From Streptomyces xylophagus (lineage in GTDB: Bacteria > Actinomycetota > Actinomycetes > Streptomycetales > Streptomycetaceae), in NCBI RefSeq assembly GCF_000716435.1, contig NZ_JNWO01000043.1, positions 1-56,907 of the forward strand: a DNA stretch of 56,907 nt, given 5' to 3'. Shown piece by piece: positions 17,351 through 24,756 of this stretch (the stretch's first letter is position 1; each line of letters starts with the position of its first letter). The position numbers and the translations under genes were made by a program. Below the pieces are notes generated by a model. The model was not told the origin of the DNA, did no database searches, and worked only from the letters and a program-made list of their open reading frames with translations.

Positions 17351-17923
17351 GTGACGGAGCCTTTTACACTGGCATCGATCGGTGCCGCTGCGCTCAGCCA
17401 GGGCATCAGTTTTCTCTACGGGCAGGCTACGGATCTGCTGACACGATGGCGCGATCGCCGGGACGCTGCCGCTCCCGACGCCGGATCTTTCGTTGCGGCG
17501 CCTGCGCCAGGGGTGGACGCCTCCGCTCTGTCTGGTGAGCTCCAGCCACGGGCCGTCGACGAGACCGCGATCCGCGATCACGAGGAACAGATGATCGAGC
17601 TGACCGAGCGACTCAGCTCCTACGCCACCGGAATCCGGCGGGCTGATCCTGGTGACCAGCAGCTTGTCGCCCAAGTGGAGTCGCTGCGGGGGCTGTTGGA
17701 GCTGGCCTACCGCCAGCGCATCACGTTCAGCGGAGAACGACGGCAGCCGAGCGGTGGTTCCATCGACGTCGCCCTGACTGTCCAGCGTGTGCACGGCAAT
17801 CTCACACTGGCCCATATCAAGTCCGTGCATGGCGAAGGGCAGTTGAACGTGACCGGGACCATCGACGTCGTGGAACGCGGCGGCAAGGTCACCGGCTTCG
17901 AGGGTGACAGCCTCGGCAGCTGA
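17351..17923 (+). CDS. Unknown 190-aa protein, first gene of STAND operon
   Basis: Not recognised. The N-terminus is amphipathic (TLASIGAAALSQGISFLYGQ followed by ATDLLTRWRDRRDAA). The middle is acidic and helical (DHEEQMIELTERLSSYATGI), and the last ~70 residues look beta-rich (SGGSIDVALTVQRVHGNLTL, then GEGQLNVTGTIDVV). GTG 17351 has GAGGGGGAA 8-15 bases upstream. It ends 29 bases before the STAND NTPase gene, so the two are almost certainly co-transcribed. By position it may be a regulator, sensor or effector partner of the NTPase. Function is unknown. Confidence 0.75.
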   Translation: MTEPFTLASIGAAALSQGISFLYGQATDLLTRWRDRRDAAAPDAGSFVAAPAPGVDASALSGELQPRAVDETAIRDHEEQMIELTERLSSYATGIRRADPGDQQLVAQVESLRGLLELAYRQRITFSGERRQPSGGSIDVALTVQRVHGNLTLAHIKSVHGEGQLNVTGTIDVVERGGKVTGFEGDSLGS

Positions 17924-17952
17924 CAGCCGGCCGGGAGGTACGGGGGATCTCC

Positions 17953-20900
17953 ATGAGCGTTGACTCAAGGGACGGCAGATCGGCGTGGCGGCAGACCGAG
18001 GGCGCCGGACCGCATCCTGCGCAATCCTTGGTCCCTGACCAGGTGCGGACTGCCGCCGAGCAGTTTACCGGCCGAGAATGGCTTCTACCTCGCCTCGACG
18101 AGTGGCTGTGGCATCGGCCGGAACGGTTCGCTGTGCTGACCGGAGCACCCGGCGTCGGCAAGACGTCGATCGCCGCCTGGCTGGCCGGAGCCGGTCCGAC
18201 AGCCGATGGAGACGCGGCCGAACTGCTGAGCCGTATACGCAAGAGTTGGAGTGCCGTGCACTTCTGCAGCCGCCGGTTCGCCGGAGCGAGCACCGACCCG
18301 AGGGCTTTCGTCAGCAGCATGGCCAAGCAGCTGCAGGCGGCATACCCAGACCGGTACGGCAGAACTGTCACCCCCATGCCAACCGGCTTGGTGCAGTCCG
18401 ATCTGGCCGTCCATCACAACATGGGGGACGTCACCGGAGTGCGCGTCGAGAACCTCTGGCTGGGCGGCACGCCAGTGACCGAGGCATTCGGTCGGGCCGT
18501 CTTGGAGCCGGTCGGCGACCTCACCATCGACGGCCTACCAGTCGCCTTCATGGTGGACGGACTCGACGAAAGCCTCTGGCACGGTGACCAGACGTCCATC
18601 GCATCTCTCGTGGCGAGGTTGAGCGAGCTGACGGGTGCGGTCAAAGCACTCGTGACGACAAAGCCGGACCGCCGGGTGCTCAGCCTCTTCCCCGACGCAC
18701 TCGTGATCGATCTTGGCGCCGACGAGTTCGACGCGCGCAATCGCGCGGACGTCGCGCGTTTCATTCGCTCCAGGGTCACAGTCGACGACGATGCTCCAGA
18801 CTCGCCGCCGGCGGGCACCTCCGACGGCCTGGCAACCGCGGCCGGCGGCAACTTCATGTATGCCGCGCACGTGTTGCGTGATCGCGGCAACTCGGTCAGC
18901 GCGATCTCTGTACGCGGACTGCCGTCCAGCCTGCCGGAATTGTACCGGGAGTATCTGGACCGGCTCATACCTGAGTCACTGAACTATGGCAGGCGCGAGA
19001 AGTGGACCGAGGACTATCTGCCCCTTCTCGGACTGCTGGCGGTGGCGTTTGAGCCGCTGTCGATCGCGACGGCCGCTTGCATCCTCGCCCAGCCGCGGTC
19101 CCAGGTCATGGCGCGCATTGATGAACTTCAGCAGATCGTTTCCCTGGTGGGGAAGGAACACGATCAGATCCAGTATTTCCATTCCTCGCTGGCGGACTTC
19201 ATCACCACGCAGTCCATGATTCGCACATTCCTGAACCCTTACTACGTGCCATCCGCTGAGTCGCACCGGAGAATCGCAGATGGCTACCTGCGCAGGCACA
19301 ACGGCGCCAGTTCCGCCCAATGGGCCGACTGCGACGGCTACGGCCTCGCGTATCTCGTCAGCCATCTGTACGAGGCCGGGCGCGAGGAGGTCCCGGGTGG
19401 CGCGTACTCCCGATACCTGTATCAGCTGGTGACCAACTCGTCTTTCCTCAACGCCCAGTTAGGAAGGAACATGGACGACGCCGTGGTCCGAGCGGGGCAG
19501 CTCGCGGTCGACCGCGCGGTCGCCACCGCCGACCGTGCGACCCTGCTCAGGCTCGTGGACATGTATGCCACTAGCGAGGAGATCGTCCTCAATGGTCTCG
19601 CCACAACCGCGCTCGTGCGGTGGTACGAACAGTTCCCAGGGTCGGAAATCCTGACTCTGCTGCGCCATCCGTTGCCGACCGTGCGGCGGGTCGCCACCAA
19701 TGCGGCATACCGCATCGGTCTCACCGCCGACCTCACCACGGTGATCGCGCTAGACAAGGACGCGGAGCTCCAGCGGACAGTCGCTTACATGGTGTATCTC
19801 AACTGGGCACAGGGGCACCACGCGGCGGTTATGACGTTCGTGGAGAACCTCGTGCGGGGAGCGCGATTCCTGTCGCCGGTTGACGCCTCCCACAGGATTC
19901 GCTTCGTTGTCGACGCCTCGATCTTCGTATTCATCAATGACCCGAACAACCGCGAACTCATCGAGTGGGGCGACGGTCTGTGGTACGACCTCCTCGTACA
20001 CAGACTGCGGGCCCAGACCCTCGTTGGATCGGAGCTGTTCCGACGGGCGATGTCGTTCATCGGGGGCAGGGTTTTCGGGCGGCGTCTCGCCGAGACCGCG
20101 GTCTCGGCCGATCTGCAGGATCCGCGCGCGTATTTCAAGGGTGACCCCCGGAACCGCGAACTGCTCAGCCGCGTTGTGCCCTTGTTCGAACCGGGGGCGG
20201 AACTCGTCGCCAACTACGGTCTCCTATCGGACATCCTTTCGTCGGACATCCTCCTGATCCGCAAGGCGGGCGCCATGGCGTTGGGCGCGATCTACTGCCG
20301 TATGGCCGATCTGCCCGACCAAGAAACCTTGTTGAAGCAACGTTTCAGGGAACTCACACCGCGTGCCCGACTGTGGCATCTGATCGCCTTCTGCTTACTG
20401 TTCCCGACGGCCACGGACATGCGGCCCTTCGTGGCCTGGCAGACGCATCAACTGATCGAGCACGACAGGGCGATACTCGTCTCGCGGGATTCCGGGCAGT
20501 TGAGCGGCTTCAACCTGTTCTTGCTACCGCTGGGACTGGCCTGCGGGAAGGTGGGCGCACCGTTGGACGGGATCGAGAGGGTGCTGGCCTCGGCGCTCGA
20601 GACCAGGGATCACGCCCTCGTCGCCAGCGTTACCGAGGGCCTAGGGTTGGTCGGGTTCTACTACCCACGCCAGGCATTGCCGCTTCTTGCCCTGGTGTGC
20701 GAGCGGGCCACCTCCAAACACATCACCAAGGAGCTGACCACGGCCCTCGGCATGATCTCGGTGCTTCATCCCGAGGATGTGGATGTCGTTTTGCGCGACA
20801 CCGGTCGGCTCGATCTGCGCGGTGATGTCCTCGCCCATGCGGACGTGGGAGCGACACGGCAACTCTTTGACGGCGTTGCGTTCTTCAGCAATGGCGTAAA

Positions 20901-21084
20901 CCAGACGCTGCGTTACCCGCTGATGCGCAAAGCGTTCATCCAGGAACCCCTCAAGGAACTGGTCAAAGCCCGCTCCACCGGTCAACTCGCGTCCAGCATC
21001 ACGCGGAACATGTTGAAACTGCTGCGGGATCACGACTATCACCTGGCTGCGTGGACCGCCCGCACGGACGAGGGTGACGCATGA
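17953..21084 (+). CDS. STAND/NACHT-type NTPase with C-terminal helical repeats
   Basis: A 1043-residue signal-transduction ATPase. Residues ~38-50 read FTGREWLLPRLDEWL, the lead-in typical of bacterial STAND ATPases. Walker A GAPGVGKTS is at 64-72, Walker B FMVDGLDES near 200, and a sensor-like ALVTTKPDRR near 235. From about 540 to the end the sequence is helical-repeat-like (LRHPLPTVRRVATNAAYRIG, and similar units later), the usual sensing half. No fused effector domain is visible, so the effector is presumably a separate gene in the operon. The stop overlaps the start of the UbiA gene (ATGA). More A/T at third positions than neighbours suggests transfer. Confidence 0.82.
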   Translation: MSVDSRDGRSAWRQTEGAGPHPAQSLVPDQVRTAAEQFTGREWLLPRLDEWLWHRPERFAVLTGAPGVGKTSIAAWLAGAGPTADGDAAELLSRIRKSWSAVHFCSRRFAGASTDPRAFVSSMAKQLQAAYPDRYGRTVTPMPTGLVQSDLAVHHNMGDVTGVRVENLWLGGTPVTEAFGRAVLEPVGDLTIDGLPVAFMVDGLDESLWHGDQTSIASLVARLSELTGAVKALVTTKPDRRVLSLFPDALVIDLGADEFDARNRADVARFIRSRVTVDDDAPDSPPAGTSDGLATAAGGNFMYAAHVLRDRGNSVSAISVRGLPSSLPELYREYLDRLIPESLNYGRREKWTEDYLPLLGLLAVAFEPLSIATAACILAQPRSQVMARIDELQQIVSLVGKEHDQIQYFHSSLADFITTQSMIRTFLNPYYVPSAESHRRIADGYLRRHNGASSAQWADCDGYGLAYLVSHLYEAGREEVPGGAYSRYLYQLVTNSSFLNAQLGRNMDDAVVRAGQLAVDRAVATADRATLLRLVDMYATSEEIVLNGLATTALVRWYEQFPGSEILTLLRHPLPTVRRVATNAAYRIGLTADLTTVIALDKDAELQRTVAYMVYLNWAQGHHAAVMTFVENLVRGARFLSPVDASHRIRFVVDASIFVFINDPNNRELIEWGDGLWYDLLVHRLRAQTLVGSELFRRAMSFIGGRVFGRRLAETAVSADLQDPRAYFKGDPRNRELLSRVVPLFEPGAELVANYGLLSDILSSDILLIRKAGAMALGAIYCRMADLPDQETLLKQRFRELTPRARLWHLIAFCLLFPTATDMRPFVAWQTHQLIEHDRAILVSRDSGQLSGFNLFLLPLGLACGKVGAPLDGIERVLASALETRDHALVASVTEGLGLVGFYYPRQALPLLALVCERATSKHITKELTTALGMISVLHPEDVDVVLRDTGRLDLRGDVLAHADVGATRQLFDGVAFFSNGVNQTLRYPLMRKAFIQEPLKELVKARSTGQLASSITRNMLKLLRDHDYHLAAWTARTDEGDA

Positions 21085-22178
21085 GGGCACCGGGCGGCCA
21101 CCCGGGTTGGCGAAACGTCAGGGAGTTCTTCCGCCTGCCTCTCATCGGAGGCTCATCAGCGACCCTGCTCCTCGGATTGGCCACCGCCCACACGCCCCTT
21201 GGCCCCGACCATCTTGGCCTACTCCTCCTCGTCGCCGTGCTCTTCCACATCCAAGCCGCCCTCGGCAACGACCTCGTCGATCTTCACATCGACCGGGCCG
21301 ACCCCATGCGGGCGCTCTCACCTCTGGTCCGGGGAATCGTCGCTCAAGGTGTGGCCCGAGCCGTGGGAGCCGCAGCGTTGGGCGGGCTGTTCGTAGGCAT
21401 CATGTTCGCGTCGGGCGATGCGGTCGGCCGCAGCGCCGCGCTGGGCGTCGCGGTCGCCGGAGTCGGGGCCTACAATTTATGGGGCAAAACGGGAGGTCTC
21501 CCGCTGCTCACCGACCTGGCGCAGGGCGTCGGTTGGGCTGGCCTGGCGGCGTACGCGGCTGTGGTGTCGGGCGGTGTCAGCTGGCTGACCCTGCTGGTCG
21601 GGCTCGAACTGGTCGGCTACACGATGCTGGTCACCGGTGTGCACGGCTCTCTGCGCGACCTGGCCGTGGACAGTGCCCAGGGTGGCCTCACCACGGCGAT
21701 GGTGCTGGGCGCGCGCTTTCAGGCCGATGATGTGACGTTGCCCCGGCGGCTGCACATGTACGTGGACGCCCTGCACGCCCTCCTGGTGGGTCTCTGCCTG
21801 GCGACGGCGGTGATCGGGCCGTCGACACGTTGGGATGCGGTCGTCCTGTCACTCGCCGGGGCGGCCCTTGCGGTGGCCGCCTGGGCATTCGCACGCCGCG
21901 CGCTGCGCACCGGCATTGATGAGGCGACCCGACTGCGGATCGGCTCGGCCAACATGCTGATCGCATTTGCATCGATCTGCGCACTGGCCGGAACTGGCGG
22001 TCGGCCACTGCTGTCGGCTGCGGCGCTTGGCGTGTTCGTACTTCCGCTCACCGTCAATCCGCACATCCGCGCGGCTTTCACTGCGCCGCTCCGGATGTCA
22101 CGCCCTCCCCGGGAGGACAGTCGTCTTGGACCAGCCGCACTCGACATCAATCCCACGTCACCAGACCCTCTACGCTGA
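21081..22178 (+). CDS. UbiA-family prenyltransferase
   Basis: A 365-residue polytopic membrane enzyme that would move an isoprenoid chain onto an acceptor, or act as a membrane terpene-type enzyme. The first Asp-rich motif NDLVDLHID is at 63-71 (NDxxDxxxD pattern binding Mg-diphosphate). The second, DLAVD, is near 193-197. About eight hydrophobic segments surround them. ATG 21081 overlaps the NTPase stop, so it is translationally coupled to a STAND NTPase, an unusual partner for this family. Substrate is unknown. The last ~50 bases overlap the desaturase gene. Confidence 0.85.
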   Translation: MRAPGGHPGWRNVREFFRLPLIGGSSATLLLGLATAHTPLGPDHLGLLLLVAVLFHIQAALGNDLVDLHIDRADPMRALSPLVRGIVAQGVARAVGAAALGGLFVGIMFASGDAVGRSAALGVAVAGVGAYNLWGKTGGLPLLTDLAQGVGWAGLAAYAAVVSGGVSWLTLLVGLELVGYTMLVTGVHGSLRDLAVDSAQGGLTTAMVLGARFQADDVTLPRRLHMYVDALHALLVGLCLATAVIGPSTRWDAVVLSLAGAALAVAAWAFARRALRTGIDEATRLRIGSANMLIAFASICALAGTGGRPLLSAAALGVFVLPLTVNPHIRAAFTAPLRMSRPPREDSRLGPAALDINPTSPDPLR

Positions 22179-23196
22179 GCTGCTGCGCGACATCCAGCGC
22201 CGTGGCCTGCACCGGCGGCGCCACGGCGCCTATATCGTCCGTGCCGCGATACTCCTGGGCTTCCTGGGCCTCCTACTGACCGCGCACATCAGGCTGGGCG
22301 ACTCCTGGTGGCAACTCGGCCTGGCCGCAGCTCTCGGGATCGTCTTCACCCAATGCGCGTTCCTCGGCCATGACGTCGCACACCGCCAAGTCTTCGCCTC
22401 CACGGCCTGGAGTGAACGCGTCGGCCGCCTGGTCATCAACGGGCTGGTGGGCGCCAGTTACGGCTGGTGGCAGTCACGGCATCGCCCTCACCACGTCAAT
22501 CCGAACAAGGTAGGCACAGACCCAGACGTCCGTGATGGCATCCTGGTGAACACTGGGCCGGGTGAGCGAGTCCGCCGCACGGCGCTCGGCCGTCGGACAA
22601 CCCGCCACCAGGGCTCCCTGTTCTTCGCCCTGCTGCCACTGACCATGCTCAAACTACACGTGGACGCGGTCGCGGCGACGGCGAGAAGGGCCTCGCCCCC
22701 TTCTCACCGGAGCATCGAGGCACCGCTCCTCGCACTGCGCCTCGCAGGATTCGGGATCCTGGTCTTCACCATGCTGCCACCGCTCAAGGCGCTGCTCTTC
22801 CTCGCGGTTGAACTGGCCGTCTCAGGCTTCTACCTCGGGGCGTGCTTCGCGCCGAATCACATCGGGATGCCGATGCCGGCCGTCAACGCCTCGCTCGACT
22901 TCCTACACCGGCAGGTGCTGATGTCCCGCAACGTCCGCGGCGGCAGGTTCATGGACCTTGCGATGGGCGGGCTCAACCGCCAGATCGAGCACCACCTTTT
23001 CCCCGCCATGCCTGGCCCTCATCTCCGCCTCGCAGCCCCGGTGGTACGCGCCTTCTGCGAACGCCACGCAGTGCCATACGCCGAGACCGGCCTATTCATG
23101 GCATACGGCAGCGTCGTACGCCACCTCAACCACGTGGGCTTCCGCGGCACCCCTCGCTACGTCTGCCATGCTGCGGCGACCCTGCGCCCGACGTGA
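22126..23196 (+). CDS. Membrane fatty-acid desaturase / hydroxylase family protein
   Basis: A 356-residue di-iron membrane enzyme. All three histidine boxes are present: GHDVAH near 80, HRPHH near 118-122 and QIEHHLFP near 286-293, the last with the Gln typical of front-end lipid desaturases. Four hydrophobic segments are visible. TTG 22126 is chosen because GGGAGGA lies about 9 bases before it, although the frame is open further up. It overlaps the UbiA gene by 53 bases in another frame. Together with UbiA it suggests the operon modifies a membrane lipid or isoprenoid. Confidence 0.85.
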   Translation: MDQPHSTSIPRHQTLYAELLRDIQRRGLHRRRHGAYIVRAAILLGFLGLLLTAHIRLGDSWWQLGLAAALGIVFTQCAFLGHDVAHRQVFASTAWSERVGRLVINGLVGASYGWWQSRHRPHHVNPNKVGTDPDVRDGILVNTGPGERVRRTALGRRTTRHQGSLFFALLPLTMLKLHVDAVAATARRASPPSHRSIEAPLLALRLAGFGILVFTMLPPLKALLFLAVELAVSGFYLGACFAPNHIGMPMPAVNASLDFLHRQVLMSRNVRGGRFMDLAMGGLNRQIEHHLFPAMPGPHLRLAAPVVRAFCERHAVPYAETGLFMAYGSVVRHLNHVGFRGTPRYVCHAAATLRPT

Positions 23197-23487
23197 CGCG
23201 CAGAAGGCGTCACCAGTGGGACTCCGCCGGGCGGTAGCCATGGCTCTCCAGGGAACTAATGGTCAGTGACACGGGAGGCGTTCAAAAGCTCGGAGAACTT
23301 CTCCGTAGCAGACCTGCCAGCTTGCTCCGCCTCACGCTCGTTCTCCGAGTAAGGAACAGCAGGAAGGCAGTTTGCCGCCCTGGCGGAGGGTGAGTGGCAG
23401 GAAAACACCGGCCGGATCGTCCATTGGATACGGCTGCTTTCTTAGGTGATCGACACCTCGCAGGGGCCGAAGAAGCCCAATCGTCCT

Positions 23488-24006
23488 TCAAGGCTGCGGA
23501 GTCACGCCCCTCTCCCAGGAGTCCGCCGCGTTATGCAGCAGTGCCTCACCACTCGAACAGGACGTGGCCACGGCCAGGAACCGCTCGATCCGCCCGAGGT
23601 CCAGTTCGGCCGCGAGCGACACACAGATGACGACGTGATCGATGTTAGTGGCCAGGACTTGACCCTCGGAGCGATTGGAGGACGTGGAGCGCACGAAGGC
23701 CGTGCAACGGGGCAGGAGCGCTCGTACATAGCGCGGTTTGCCGCCTTCGGGGTCGACTGCGACCCAGTCGCCCGTGCACACGACCTTCATCGGGTCCCGG
23801 GGCACGACGAACTCGGTGTCGGCACGGACGGTGCCGGACGGAGTGACGACGTCGCACAGGCCACGGTCGACCCGTACGACACGACCGGGCAGGAGACCCC
23901 GCTCGGCAAACGGGGCGAACTCGGCCTCCCAGTCCGCGTCCTAGCCGTACGGCTAGGACGGATACACGGAAGACGAGAGCGGACCCGGGAGAGAAGAGAA
24001 AGACAA
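23488..24006 (-). pseudogene. rsgA: Decayed, truncated second copy of rsgA
   Basis: The sequence follows intact rsgA closely from the TTG equivalent (24006) through the OB-fold (GLLPGRVVRVDRGLCDVVT, PRDPMKVVCTGDWVAVDPEG, FVRSTSSNRSEGQVLAT) to ELDLGRIERFLAVA. It then leaves the family and stops at 23488. The whole GTP-binding half (G1, G3, G4) is missing. Near 23941-23956 a two-base deletion and a TGG-to-TAG change break the frame, leaving a 16-bp palindrome CTAGCCGTACGGCTAG. It cannot encode a working GTPase. Confidence 0.85.
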
Positions 24007-24068
24007 GGGGTGACCCTTCACAAGGGTGGCCCCGGCACCGCGCACACAGACGCGGAAAAGGAGAGAGG

Positions 24069-24140
24069 TCAGCCGGAGACCACGGGAGTGGACTTCATGA
24101 ACTTCCGGATGCAGGCAACGCCCATCACAGAGACAGCCAT
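24069..24140 (-). CDS. 23-codon leader ORF, copy 2
   Basis: ATG 24140 to TGA 24069, identical in length to copy 1. The product begins MAVSVMGVACIRKFMKSTP and ends VVSG. The preceding GGGAGGTGTGACC site is unchanged. It stays intact although the rsgA copy downstream is broken, which may mean it is younger than the decay or useful by itself. Confidence 0.5.
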   Translation of the reverse strand: MAVSVMGVACIRKFMKSTPVVSG

Positions 24141-24175
24141 CGGTCACACCTCCCACGGCACGCTCAAGTCACGCA

Positions 24176-24195
24176 CGGCACCACAGGGGTGACCG
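24176..24195 (-). promoter_or_regulatory. Conserved hairpin upstream of mini-ORF, copy 2
   Basis: Arms CGGCACC and GGTGACCG pair with one bulged A around a 5-base loop. Compared with copies 1 and 3 (CGGCAAC/GTTGCCG), the A-T pair became C-G on both sides, a compensatory change. Confidence 0.45.
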
Positions 24196-24521
24196 CTCGA
24201 ACAACACCGACCTTAGAGATGTGCAGGCAGCGATGCCAGCGAATTGCCGCGCACCATGGCGCAACATGTCCACGTCTTCCTGTCGGGCCGCGGCCGCCCT
24301 GCGCCCACGCCACCAGGCCACCAGGCCACCGAGACCGGTCAGTAGATCGGCCAGGCCACGGCATCTTGGAGGAAAGGAATGAACGCGAGCTAACGTCCTC
24401 GTCACCGCCCCGGTCGGCAGTAACTCCCCTACGAGCTGTACGCGTCCAGTATTGACTGGCCCGTGATCGCGCCTCGTGGCGGCGTCGCCAGGCGGACCAG
24501 CTGAGCCGATGGGCGGAGCTG

Positions 24522-24713
24522 GTGCTCATCGAGAAAGGTCAGCCCTTTCTCACTCTGAAGGTCTCCTCCGCCCGCCTTCTGGATCCAGCCGCCTTCACCA
24601 AGGTGGTCAGCGGCACCGACCGCGCACTGTTCAGCGTGATCCGAGTGGCCCGAGCCCATCGGGTAGTAGTGCTCCACACGGTCGCTCAACGGCTGGAGTA
24701 CCGGTCCCCTTGA
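24522..24713 (+). CDS. Short unrecognised ORF or gene fragment
   Basis: A 63-codon plus-strand frame (extendable upstream to about 24465 without ATG/GTG). It reads protein-like: IEKGQPFLTLKVSSARLLDP, then AAFTKVVSGTDRALFSVIRV, ending LEYRSP. No family is recognised and no good ribosome site is seen. It may be the remnant of a larger gene, in the low-GC stretch beside the decayed rsgA. Confidence 0.25.
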   Translation: MLIEKGQPFLTLKVSSARLLDPAAFTKVVSGTDRALFSVIRVARAHRVVVLHTVAQRLEYRSP

Positions 24714-24756
24714 CCCGACGCCCCTCGGTAATGTCCGCGCCGCCACACGGCGGTGA

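Larger units (their letters stand above)
23998..24260 (-). repeat. rsgA leader block, copy 2 of 3
   Basis: This matches copy 1 (16083-16345) over about 260 bases with substitutions and small indels. It keeps the ribosome-site hairpins (24004-24027), the mini-ORF with its GGGAGGTGTGACC site, the upstream hairpin in altered form (24176-24195), and the AATTCGCTGGC element. It is in the same orientation as copy 1, so the pair forms direct repeats flanking the STAND operon. The gap 23197-23487 before it shows no gene. Confidence 0.85.

Noticed and set aside
23941..23956. 16-bp palindrome CTAGCCGTACGGCTAG as a regulatory or attachment site
   Set aside because: It arises from a two-base deletion plus one substitution in the rsgA relic, so chance is the simpler reading.
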